In this document: piece by piece, positions 1 to 6,338 of the stretch
Position numbering within the stretch: position 1 is the stretch's first letter
Layout of the letters: each line of letters opens with the position of its first letter
Source: Pseudomonadota bacterium
GTDB taxonomy: Bacteria; Pseudomonadota; Alphaproteobacteria; Rhodobacterales; Rhodobacteraceae
DNA: 6,399 nucleotides
Direction: 5' to 3'
NCBI GenBank assembly: GCA_027623875.1
Contig: JAQBUS010000072.1
Location: 1 to 6,399, forward strand
Program-made: the position numbers and the translations under genes
Notes under the pieces: generated by a model
Seen by the model: the letters and a program-made list of their open reading frames with translations, nothing else
Database searches by the model: none
What the model was told of the DNA's origin: nothing

Positions 1-1653
1 ATCTCTCAATCTTTGAACAAAGTATAAAACTGGGTCATTTCGTTTTAACACAAAAGTTCCTAACACCGCGTTATGGAACTCTTCCTTTCCTGCATTTCTA
101 TCAATTCCTTTAGAAACACCAAACACCGGAATTCTCTCCAAACCCAAACTCTTCATAACTCTGGAAACTACGGAAATGTGCCCCAATCCTCCGTCAATGA
201 TCAACAGATCTGGTATGTTAGTTTCCAAACCATTTAAGTTTTCCATAATATGTCGTTCGAACCTACGAGTCAGAACTTCTTCCATCATCGCAAAGTCATC
301 TCCAAAATTTGCATTCTGGCCCTTAATGTTAAATTTCCTGTAATGGTTTTTTATATATCCATCGGGACCAGCCACAATCATAGCTCCAACAGCCGACGCA
401 CCCTGAAAATGTGAATTATCAAAAACCTCGATTCGTTCGGGTGCCGACTCTAATTTAAAAACTTCTGCCAACCCCTGTAGTGACTTTTTCTGGGTAGATG
501 AATCAGAGAGCCTACGTGCAAGGCTCTCCTTAGCATTTCTCTTTGCCGCTCTAACTATTTCTACCTTAGCTCCACGGCGAGGAACTATTAAGTTAACTTT
601 ATAACCTGCCTTCTCTGACAACATCTCCGAAATCAAAATAGGATCAGGAATATCCGTGCTTAAATATAAAGTCTTAGGCGGGGTTTTATTAAAATAAAAT
701 TGACCAAGAAATGTCTGCATAATTTCAGAAGCGTCAGCGCCAAACCCTATATTCGGGAAGTAATCCCTATTACCCCAATTTTGATAAGCGCGTATAAAGA
801 AAACCTGTATACATGCCTGACCATACTCCTGGTGAAGCCCAATTATATCTGCTTCCGAAATGTTTTTTGGGTTAAAACCCTGTTGCGTTTGAACTTCCGT
901 AAGCGCTCTAATGCGATCTCTTAAACCTGCAGCTTTTTCAAACTCTTGCCTTTCAGAAGTCTCTCGCATCTCATTGACAAGCCGAGTATTCATATTAGAG
1001 CTTTTTCCTAACAAAAATTGCTCAGCATTAAAAACTAAATTCTTATATTCTAATTCATCAATTTTACCAACGCACGGAGCACAGCAACGTTTGATTTGAT
1101 GCATTAAGCACGGACGAGATCGGGACTCAAAAGTAGCGTCGCTACAATTGCGTAGTAAAAAAACTTTTTGTATTTGATTAAGAGTTCTCTCTACGGCTCC
1201 AGCATTTGCAAAAGGTCCATAATAGCTTCCCTTTTCTTTTTTTGCTCCCCTATGTTTTCTAATTTGTGCAAACTTGTGCTTTTTATCGACGACAATGCTA
1301 GCAAAACTTTTATCGTCACGAAACAAAACATTATATTTTGGTTTTAAGTTTTTTATCAAATTCTGTTCTAGCAATAAAGCCTCGATCTCTGTTTCCGTAG
1401 TAAGGAACATCATAGAGAGCGTTTCCGAAATCATTCGAGTTATTCGAGCTGAATGCCCAACTGATCGAGTATAGCTAGAAACTCTATTCTTTAAATTCTT
1501 GGCTTTACCAACATACAAAACGCGGTCAGAGGCATCTAACATTCTGTACACGCCCGGGCTTCCGTCTAAACTTTTCAGGTAAGATCTAATACGAGCGTTA
1601 CCATCGCGAACACTCTGTGGGACAAGTTCATTTTCTTGAGGCATTAAATTCAT
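1..1653 (-). CDS. uvrC: UvrABC excinuclease subunit C (UvrC), 3' end cut by the window edge
   Basis: UvrC makes the two incisions flanking a lesion in nucleotide excision repair, acting in the cytoplasm on the UvrB-DNA complex. 551 codons are present. The N-terminal GIY-YIG nuclease is at about 30-110: GVY at 34-36, YVG at 47-49, then R57, E96 and N108, spaced like the catalytic Y/R/E/N set of the family. Four cysteines, C170, C182, C190 and C194, have the 12/8/4 spacing of the iron-sulfur ligands reported for E. coli UvrC. The UvrB-interacting UVR motif is at about 222-256. The RNase H-like 5' nuclease follows, with D412 (FDNSH), D453 (GDDF) and D487 (IIDGG). The reading stops at VQRLRD, just before the conserved E-x-H segment, so the catalytic His and the HhH2 domain lie outside the window. 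The first ATG at 1653 was chosen; an in-frame ATG at 1644 has a GGGA element 9 nt upstream and is a real alternative. The gene is read away from a 285-bp intergenic region, so it probably has its own promoter. Confidence 0.97.
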   Translation of the reverse strand, partial: MNLMPQENELVPQSVRDGNARIRSYLKSLDGSPGVYRMLDASDRVLYVGKAKNLKNRVSSYTRSVGHSARITRMISETLSMMFLTTETEIEALLLEQNLIKNLKPKYNVLFRDDKSFASIVVDKKHKFAQIRKHRGAKKEKGSYYGPFANAGAVERTLNQIQKVFLLRNCSDATFESRSRPCLMHQIKRCCAPCVGKIDELEYKNLVFNAEQFLLGKSSNMNTRLVNEMRETSERQEFEKAAGLRDRIRALTEVQTQQGFNPKNISEADIIGLHQEYGQACIQVFFIRAYQNWGNRDYFPNIGFGADASEIMQTFLGQFYFNKTPPKTLYLSTDIPDPILISEMLSEKAGYKVNLIVPRRGAKVEIVRAAKRNAKESLARRLSDSSTQKKSLQGLAEVFKLESAPERIEVFDNSHFQGASAVGAMIVAGPDGYIKNHYRKFNIKGQNANFGDDFAMMEEVLTRRFERHIMENLNGLETNIPDLLIIDGGLGHISVVSRVMKSLGLERIPVFGVSKGIDRNAGKEEFHNAVLGTFVLKRNDPVLYFVQRLRD

Positions 1654-1725
1654 TCCCGACCCACTGTTTGCATAGCAATTTAACCTAGAGGTTATCAGAA
1701 ATTAAAATGATATTTTAACTCTTCT

Positions 1726-1746
1726 TGTGGATAACCTTGTGGAGAA
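1726..1746 (-). promoter_or_regulatory. Tandem DnaA boxes upstream of uvrC
   Basis: On the minus strand, 1734-1726 reads TTATCCACA, the exact DnaA-box consensus. 1746-1738 reads TTCTCCACA, one mismatch, in the same orientation, with a 3-nt spacer (12-bp period). Weaker opposite- or same-orientation matches are at 1800-1808 (ATTTCCACA) and 1912-1920 (CGTGGACAA, two mismatches to the reverse consensus). The pair lies about 70-95 bp upstream of the uvrC start. It could be a DnaA-controlled promoter, part of a replication origin, or chance. Binding has not been shown. Confidence 0.45.
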
Positions 1747-1875
1747 TATACTTCAAATATGATTTTTCCTTTTTTTTCGATAACTTACCGTATTTCTGAA
1801 TTTCCACACATACATATAAACCCATTGATTTTATTTAATATTATTATTCATTACTCTGTAAGTCATTAAAAACAT

Positions 1876-1890
1876 TGTATATTATATACA
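1876..1890. repeat. 15-bp perfect inverted repeat, possible operator
   Basis: TGTATATTATATACA is a perfect inverted repeat: two 7-bp arms around a single central T at 1883. It lies about 220 bp upstream of uvrC and 50 bp past the SDR stop. A site of this form could bind a dimeric regulator or be an easily melted element, but in sequence this AT-rich a short TA-dominated palindrome can also arise by chance. Confidence 0.3.
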
Positions 1891-1900
1891 TTTTTCAAAA

Positions 1901-1925
1901 GAAACGCTTCACGTGGACAAGTTTC
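1901..1925 (-). terminator. Weak hairpin after the SDR gene, possible terminator
   Basis: The arms GAAAC (1901-1905) and GTTTC (1921-1925) can pair. On the minus strand the stem extends to GAAACTT against AAG-TTTC with a 2-nt bulge, around a loop containing CACGTG. It starts 13 bp after the SDR stop. On the minus strand it is followed by TTTTG, and on the plus strand by GTA and six T's. The stem is short and AT-rich, so termination is a guess; if real, it separates the SDR operon from uvrC. Confidence 0.3.
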
Positions 1926-1938
1926 GTATTTTTTATAT

Positions 1939-2727
1939 CTAACTTTCTATCCCTAATATATCTGGCGATTGCCAATTTAAATGCTGCCCACTATCGATAC
2001 AAAATAGCTGCCCTGTTACCGAGGGAGATTTTAATATAAATTCTAATGCGTTAGCAACATCCTCTGAATTCACACCTCGTCCTAAAATGGTACTATTACG
2101 TTGCTTTAAAAAGTGGGATTCTGATTGGCGAGCCCCACGTAATGTTGGCCCAGGTCCAATTGCATTTACTCGTATCTTAGGCGCTAGAGCCTGAGCTGCT
2201 GTCTGAGTAAATGCCCAAAGACCCATTTTTGAAATAGTATAACTCATGAATTCCGGGGTGAGTTTTTTAACCCTTTGATCTATCATATTTACCACGACTG
2301 CTCCAGCAATTGGCTCATGGTTATTATCAAAAATAATGTCTGAAACTTGACGTGCAAATATTTGTGTTAAAAAAAAAGGTGCGTACAGATTTGAACCAAT
2401 ATGCCGGCTCCAACTTTCTTCGGTAGTAGTCTCTAGATTGTCATATTCAAAAATTGAGGCGTTATTTACTAGAACACTTAAAGGTCCGCCAATAGCCGCT
2501 GATGCCCTTGGTATCAAACTCTTTACACTCTTATTATCTAGAAGATTTGCCTGCAAACAGACTGATTTCTTTCCTTTCTTCTCAATTAAAGAAACCAACT
2601 CATCAGCGGCTTCAACAGACGAAAAATAATGAACCACAACGTTGTATCCCAGGTCTGCCAAGTGCAATGCCATAGCCCGACCTAATCTATTAGCAGCCCC
2701 AGTTACAATTGCATTTCCCTTATGCAT
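1939..2727 (-). CDS. SDR-family oxidoreductase, pteridine reductase (PTR1/FolM)-like
   Basis: This is a cytoplasmic NAD(P)H-dependent short-chain dehydrogenase of 262 residues (numbering below counts from the ATG). The nucleotide-binding loop TGAANRLG is at 9-16, HYFSS at 33-37, and NNAS at 88-91. The residue 13 before the active Tyr is Asp (D150), followed by Y163 and K167 in YTISK. This D-Y-K arrangement, with Asp replacing the usual SDR serine, and the TGxxxRLG loop are what Leishmania PTR1 and E. coli FolM carry, so reduction of a dihydropteridine is the best guess; the true substrate is unknown. The Arg that helps bind the NADPH phosphate in PTR1 (HYHRS) is Ser here. The C-terminal RQSESHF and GQHLNWQSPD segments are typical of the alphaproteobacterial group next to uvrC. 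The reading frame extends upstream to a TTG at 2739; the ATG at 2727 was preferred, although neither has a clear ribosome-binding site. It lies 33 bp after the small zinc-ribbon gene and is probably cotranscribed with it. Confidence 0.9.
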   Translation of the reverse strand: MHKGNAIVTGAANRLGRAMALHLADLGYNVVVHYFSSVEAADELVSLIEKKGKKSVCLQANLLDNKSVKSLIPRASAAIGGPLSVLVNNASIFEYDNLETTTEESWSRHIGSNLYAPFFLTQIFARQVSDIIFDNNHEPIAGAVVVNMIDQRVKKLTPEFMSYTISKMGLWAFTQTAAQALAPKIRVNAIGPGPTLRGARQSESHFLKQRNSTILGRGVNSEDVANALEFILKSPSVTGQLFCIDSGQHLNWQSPDILGIES

Positions 2728-2760
2728 ATAGGTTGCCAAAACGTTGAGCGTACATTAGTT

Positions 2761-2925
2761 TCATACTCCCCTCCCACAAGTACAAGTACCTTTGCCTATA
2801 AGATGGGCACCACATTTTTTACAACGTTTGGCTTTTTTGATTCCGATTTTCGGAAGTCGTAACTTCCCAAACATTGCTAAAACCATCATCCCTATCAAAA
2901 ACAGGCTAATTACTTTTATAATCAT
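2761..2925 (-). CDS. Small (54 aa) membrane-anchored zinc-ribbon protein, function unknown
   Basis: The ATG at 2925-2923 directly follows the TAA of the upstream S49 peptidase gene (TAAATG, no gap), and the frame ends in TGA at 2761. Residues 2-19 are hydrophobic (IIKVISLFLIGMMVLAMF), fitting one membrane helix. A basic linker (about 21-37) follows, with KLRLPKIGIKKAKR at its start. Then come CKKC at 35-38 and CTC at 48-50, four cysteines suited to one zinc ion, ending GRGV. No Shine-Dalgarno is obvious, so translation is probably coupled to the peptidase gene. I recall a comparable short CxxC...CxC protein at this place in other alphaproteobacteria, but this is unchecked. Its position suggests a role linked to the peptidase or simply to the operon; no function can be assigned from the sequence. 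The gene is easily missed because of its size. Confidence 0.75.
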   Translation of the reverse strand: MIIKVISLFLIGMMVLAMFGKLRLPKIGIKKAKRCKKCGAHLIGKGTCTCGRGV

Positions 2926-3726
2926 TTAAAGACCAAATCGAGCCCAAAGCCCCCTGTTTTGTAGTTGATCAATATTGTCAGTCAAAATTTTTGTTCCGAA
3001 CCTATGAAAAATAGATCTTTTGGGGCCAAAAGAATTAATCTTAATTTTATTTCCTAATTTTATTTCTAGTATCTCTCTAAGGTGACCAATCCCATCTACT
3101 AATCCCACCTCTACTGCATTTTTTCCAATCCAGATTTCACCTGAAAATAAATCCTCTTCAGTCGACAACTTAGATCCTCGTTGAAGCTTTACATGTGATA
3201 TAAAATTTTCATGAATTTGACTTTGGAGGGCCTTTAGTCGTTTGACATCATCAGGTCTCTCTGGCCGGAACGGATCAAGCATAGATTTATCTTTACCAGA
3301 TGTATGAACACGGCGCTCCACTCCTTGCTTCTCCATAAGCTGGTTGAACCCAAAGGAAGCCGAAATCACACCAATAGAGCCAACAATAGAACTTTCATCG
3401 ACAAAGATTTCATCGGCGCAACATGCTATCCAATACCCACCAGATGCAGCTACATCTTCTACAAATGCATAAACGGGTATCTTATTTTTTTTTGAAAGAT
3501 ACTTAATTTTTGTACCGATTAGAGAAGATTGAACTGGCGAGCCACCTGGTGAATTAACCAAAAGAGCCACTGCCTTTGGCCTTCCTTTGGTAAAGGCTTT
3601 TTCTAAAATTGGGCTTATATTTTCTTCATTGAGATTCGACCCACGCCCACCGGTGGCTATTACCCCAGATAAGCGGACTACAGACACTACCTGATCAGAT
3701 CTTAAAAATGGAATCCATCTTTTCAT
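2926..3726 (-). CDS. sppA: S49-family serine peptidase (SppA/SohB type, short form)
   Basis: This 266-residue peptidase belongs to the single-domain SppA group, which digests leftover signal peptides and other membrane-associated peptides with a Ser-Lys dyad. NSPGG at 58-62 is the oxyanion-hole segment. S95 in AASGGYW is the nucleophile, and K147 in SGKDKSMLDP is the general base. The 52-residue separation equals that of S147/K199 in Bacillus subtilis SppA. GSIGVI at 116-121 and the downstream G-x-x-A-x-x-x-GLVD segment (201-211) are also family-typical. Unlike classical SppA it has no N-terminal membrane helix: the protein starts MKRWIPFLRSDQVV and enters the fold at once, so membrane contact would have to be peripheral or through a partner, perhaps the membrane-anchored small protein encoded immediately downstream. 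The ATG at 3726 has a weak GAGA just upstream. It is first gene of a tight three-gene run (peptidase, small protein, SDR). The symbol is by family, not proven orthology. Confidence 0.92.
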   Translation of the reverse strand: MKRWIPFLRSDQVVSVVRLSGVIATGGRGSNLNEENISPILEKAFTKGRPKAVALLVNSPGGSPVQSSLIGTKIKYLSKKNKIPVYAFVEDVAASGGYWIACCADEIFVDESSIVGSIGVISASFGFNQLMEKQGVERRVHTSGKDKSMLDPFRPERPDDVKRLKALQSQIHENFISHVKLQRGSKLSTEEDLFSGEIWIGKNAVEVGLVDGIGHLREILEIKLGNKIKINSFGPKRSIFHRFGTKILTDNIDQLQNRGLWARFGL

Positions 3727-3876
3727 TCTCTATCGTTTAAAGTGCTAAGAGCGTTCAAACAAGAGGGAACCAATTCAGATCTACATTAATTTACCAAATG
3801 ACGTTTTAAACGGCTTTTATATCTTGCAAAATTAAAATTTTTGGTCGAACTTATTTTAGAAATCAAGGAGTGGTTC
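3727..3876. promoter_or_regulatory. Divergent promoter region between the S49 peptidase and aminotransferase genes
   Basis: This 150-bp non-coding region lies between two divergently transcribed genes and must supply both promoters. No -35/-10 pair stands out. It contains an 11-bp inverted repeat, CGTTT-T-AAACG at 3802-3812, and a related half-site CGTTTAAAG at 3734-3742. These could be operator halves but are short. Confidence 0.5.
3865..3870 (+). promoter_or_regulatory. Shine-Dalgarno site that fixes the aminotransferase start
   Basis: AAGGAG ends 6 nt before the ATG at 3877, an ideal spacing. The open frame runs upstream to a TTG at 3841, but that codon has no such site, and the extra 12 residues (VELILEIKEWF) do not resemble the start of class III aminotransferases. 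The ATG at 3877 is therefore the start. Confidence 0.85.
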
Positions 3877-5229
3877 ATGAAAGATTCAAATTTTCTAAAT
3901 GAAAATAACGCACGCCATATGTGGCATCCAATGGGTCATCCTGGGGCACTACAAAAAGATCCTCCAAGAATTATAAAGACAGCACAGGGCTCAACTATTA
4001 CAGACAGTGATAACAATACAGTTATCGATGCTGTCGGTGGGCTTTGGTGCGTAAATGTTGGCTATTCTTCTGAACCAATAAAACAGGCAATTGCTGATCA
4101 ATTAAATGAGTTACCTTATTATTCAGCGTTTGCTGGCACAACTAATGGTCCAGCTATCGAATTAAGCTTTGAGCTGAGCGAAATGTTCAAAGCTGAGGGT
4201 ATGGGGAGAGCATTTTTTACATCTGGTGGATCTGACTCTGTTGAGACCTCTCTGCGTTTGGCTAGACAATATCATAAGATAAATGGAGCGCACAGCAGAA
4301 CAAAATTTTTATCTCTCAAAAAAGGCTACCATGGGACACATTTCGGAGGTGCGTCAGTAAATGGCAATAATCGCTTCAGGGTGAATTACGAACCACTTCT
4401 TCCTGGATGTTTCCATTTACCAAGCCCATATACATATAGAAATCCATTTAATGAAACTAACCCAGAGCGCCTAGCGGACCTTTGTGTTATGGCTGCAGTT
4501 GACGAAATTGAATTCCAAGGCCCTGAAACAATCGCCGCATTTATAATGGAACCAATTCAAGGTGCTGGCGGAGTAATAGTCCCACATAAATCATATATGA
4601 AGAAAATGCGGGATGTTTGTACAAAATACGGGATTTTGATGATTTCGGATGAGGTTATTACCGGGTTTGGAAGAATTGGCGATTGGTGTGGTGCACGCTA
4701 TTGGGGAGTAACGCCAGATATGATGACAATGGCAAAGGGTATAACTTCGGCTTATTTTCCTTTTGGTGCTTGTATGATTTCTGAGCATATTGCTGAGGTA
4801 TTTGAAGAAGGCGGCCCCTCGATAGCGAATATTGGCCATGGCTACACCTACTCAGGTCACCCTGTAGGCGCTGCAGCTGCTCTAGCCTGTATTAAAGAAA
4901 GTAAGAGACTAAAAATTCAGGAAAATGCCACTGCAAGAGGCAATCAACTTTTTGAGGGCCTGAAATCCCTAAAAGAAAAATATGACGTTATTGGAGATGT
5001 TAGAGGAGGACATGGCTTAATGACTGGAATGGAGCTAGTTTCAAATCAAGAAAACAAAACCCATATGGATGCAGAAAGAATGACTAAGGTCGGTGAAAAA
5101 GTGTACAATTCAGGAGCGATGGTTAGAGTGGGTGGAAACAACATACTACTTTCACCACCCTTAATAATTTCTAGCAGCGAAACAAACCAAATTTTAAACG
5201 CATTGGAAGAAGGCTTGAAAGTTTTATAA
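3877..5229 (+). CDS. PLP-dependent class III aminotransferase (omega-amino acid/amine:pyruvate type)
   Basis: This 450-residue cytoplasmic aminotransferase of fold type I moves an amino group from an omega-amino acid or amine to a keto acid, probably pyruvate. Landmarks: GGLWCVNVGY at 54-63, with the tryptophan typical of omega-transaminases (W57); the phosphate-binding SGGSD at 116-120; GYHG at 150-153 with Y151 stacking on the PLP ring; DEV at 258-260 with D258 contacting the pyridine nitrogen; the Schiff-base lysine K287 in MAKG; T324 in GYTYSGHP contacting the PLP phosphate across the dimer; and R417 in VRVGGNN, matching the carboxylate-recognising switch arginine of Chromobacterium violaceum omega-transaminase. 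The length is normal for the family. Relatives include beta-alanine, taurine and putrescine:pyruvate aminotransferases, and the sequence alone does not decide the amine donor. It is monocistronic, transcribed away from the S49 peptidase and converging on the AbrB-family gene, with overlapping 3' ends. Confidence 0.95.
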   Translation: MKDSNFLNENNARHMWHPMGHPGALQKDPPRIIKTAQGSTITDSDNNTVIDAVGGLWCVNVGYSSEPIKQAIADQLNELPYYSAFAGTTNGPAIELSFELSEMFKAEGMGRAFFTSGGSDSVETSLRLARQYHKINGAHSRTKFLSLKKGYHGTHFGGASVNGNNRFRVNYEPLLPGCFHLPSPYTYRNPFNETNPERLADLCVMAAVDEIEFQGPETIAAFIMEPIQGAGGVIVPHKSYMKKMRDVCTKYGILMISDEVITGFGRIGDWCGARYWGVTPDMMTMAKGITSAYFPFGACMISEHIAEVFEEGGPSIANIGHGYTYSGHPVGAAAALACIKESKRLKIQENATARGNQLFEGLKSLKEKYDVIGDVRGGHGLMTGMELVSNQENKTHMDAERMTKVGEKVYNSGAMVRVGGNNILLSPPLIISSSETNQILNALEEGLKVL

Positions 5230-6237
5230 TTTTTGTTTTTCAATCAAGACTATTGGAACAAAAACACTAAGAAAAAACAATCTTGTAATATGATGAATCG
5301 CTACATAAGCTGGATCTGCTCCTACCAAAGAAGACATAACCACCATTGTCTCAAACCCTCCGGGTGCAAATGCAACTAAAACTACAAAAATATCTACACC
5401 AGTAAGTCTATGAACGAGATAAGCTAGAATTAAAGATACTACTAACCCTATAAATGTTACCGCTAAGCCGCTAGCACAACACCTCCTGAGTTCGATATAA
5501 GTGACTCCAGTAAAGCGTGATCCAATTAGAGATCCCAAAATTATAAAACAAAACATTGAAAGCGGCTGAGGGATTGATCCCGGCGTTAAATTAATGCCAT
5601 GCCCTATAGAAGAAAATAACATTCCGCTTAAAAGGAGGGCAGCAGGAACCCTAAAGTGCCGGGCCAAAACTCCACTAAGAGCAGATACACCACTTAATAA
5701 GAAAAAATTACTTAAAGTAATATTAATTGATACTATCTCGGAAAGAAGTTCATCTGGTTTCGCAAGTAAAGATAAAATAACTGGAACTGCTAATGTTAAG
5801 ATAAAAACCCTTATAGATTGGATAATAGCAATATTTGAAACTTCTGCCCCGACAGTTGACCCCAGAGATAATACAAAACTGAGATGACCTGGACTTGAAG
5901 CTAGAATTGCGGTTTTTCGTTCAAGATTGAAGTATCGGCCCAATAAAAACCAACCAAATATCATTACTAAAGCGGTACTTATACAGTTAAAAATAAGGCT
6001 GACAGGCCAGGTTTTAGCTGCATTCAAGATTTCGGGGGTAACACTAGCACCTAAGGTAATTCCCAAGAAAAGAAAAATGGTTTCCCTTAAAATATTTGGA
6101 ATCCTAAAAGAAAAACCTAACAAACCTCCGGTTGCTACGGCAACAGCTGGACCTGTGAGAAACGGTGCTGGGAAATGTATTAACCAAGCTATCAGCGCTC
6201 CTACACATCCTACTAGAACTGTTATTACTGTAGTCAA
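5224..6237 (-). CDS. AbrB-family integral membrane protein (Gneg_AbrB duplication family)
   Basis: This 337-residue, very hydrophobic protein has about nine to ten membrane segments. It is built as an internal duplication: SSPGHLSFVLSLGSTVGAE at 114-132 aligns with FAPGGFETMVVMSSLVGAD at 290-308, each followed by a similar I-x-x-x-R-x-F/FFLS..VPV/I helix, and PAPFLTGPAV at 23-32 resembles PAALLLSGML at 198-207. The repeat offset is about 176 residues. The layout matches the family named after E. coli AbrB, often mislabelled 'ammonia monooxygenase' or 'transcriptional regulator'. It is more likely a transporter or other membrane protein; the substrate is unknown. It starts at a TTG (6237-6235) supported by a strong Shine-Dalgarno site; no in-frame ATG or GTG lies between that codon and the upstream in-frame stop near 6304. 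Its stop overlaps the 3' end of the convergent aminotransferase gene. Confidence 0.9.
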   Translation of the reverse strand: MTTVITVLVGCVGALIAWLIHFPAPFLTGPAVAVATGGLLGFSFRIPNILRETIFLFLGITLGASVTPEILNAAKTWPVSLIFNCISTALVMIFGWFLLGRYFNLERKTAILASSPGHLSFVLSLGSTVGAEVSNIAIIQSIRVFILTLAVPVILSLLAKPDELLSEIVSINITLSNFFLLSGVSALSGVLARHFRVPAALLLSGMLFSSIGHGINLTPGSIPQPLSMFCFIILGSLIGSRFTGVTYIELRRCCASGLAVTFIGLVVSLILAYLVHRLTGVDIFVVLVAFAPGGFETMVVMSSLVGADPAYVAIHHITRLFFLSVFVPIVLIEKQKL

Positions 6238-6244
6238 CTTTTTA

Positions 6245-6250
6245 CTCCTC
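6245..6250 (-). promoter_or_regulatory. Shine-Dalgarno site for the TTG start of the AbrB-family gene
   Basis: On the minus strand 6250-6245 reads GAGGAG, 7 nt before the TTG at 6237-6235. The strength and spacing of this site justify a non-ATG start, which would otherwise be hard to accept. A strong site paired with a weak start codon suggests moderate, tuned translation. Confidence 0.8.
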
Positions 6251-6305
6251 GGAATAGTGTGGGGACAAAACCCACCTTTTCTAAAAGATCTCTGAATAAA
6301 ACTTC

Positions 6306-6338
6306 AAAAAAAAGTCGTCGTAAACGTTTACTTCTACT
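6306..6338 (-). terminator. Imperfect hairpin plus T8 run, possible terminator of the right-edge gene
   Basis: Read on the minus strand, 6338-6313 is an imperfect 26-nt inverted repeat (outer pairs AGT/ACT, inner pairs GTAA/TTAC, three mismatches) that begins right after a TAA stop and runs into eight T's (6313-6306). The position and U-tract fit an intrinsic terminator, but the stem is AT-rich and interrupted. The core is also a perfect palindrome that could instead be an operator. Confidence 0.35.
6320..6331. promoter_or_regulatory. 12-bp palindrome GTAAACGTTTAC, possible LacI-type operator
   Basis: The site is a perfect 12-bp palindrome with a central CG, the form bound by many LacI/GalR-family repressors. 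It lies 83 bp upstream of the AbrB-family start codon, a sensible place for an operator. No regulator gene is in the window, and the site may instead be the core of a terminator stem. Confidence 0.35.

Larger units (their letters stand above)
1654..1938. other. AT-rich intergenic region between the SDR gene and uvrC
   Basis: This 285-bp stretch contains no convincing coding sequence in any frame. It is very AT-rich, especially at 1811-1900, and has an 8-nt A run on the minus strand around 1770-1777. It must carry the uvrC promoter if uvrC is not cotranscribed with the SDR gene, but I could not pick -35/-10 hexamers with confidence. Its visible structures (DnaA-box pair, 15-bp inverted repeat, weak hairpin) are listed separately. 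Confidence 0.8.

Noticed and set aside
700..1474. Three short plus-strand frames inside the uvrC region
   Set aside because: The minus strand encodes an uninterrupted UvrC with all expected motifs; these frames are its complement.
3841..3876. Upstream TTG start adding 12 residues to the aminotransferase
   Set aside because: An AAGGAG site lies exactly 6 nt before the ATG at 3877, while the TTG has no ribosome-binding site and the added residues are unlike the family.
5224..6237. Calling this gene an ammonia monooxygenase or a DNA-binding AbrB regulator
   Set aside because: Both are legacy names for this membrane family. The protein is hydrophobic throughout with an internal duplication and has neither the AbrB/MazE DNA-binding fold nor monooxygenase features.
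5594..6295. Two plus-strand open frames of about 100-120 codons across the AbrB-family gene
   Set aside because: They are the antisense of a clearly coding membrane protein gene, with the Lys/Ile-rich composition expected of such shadows and no family features.
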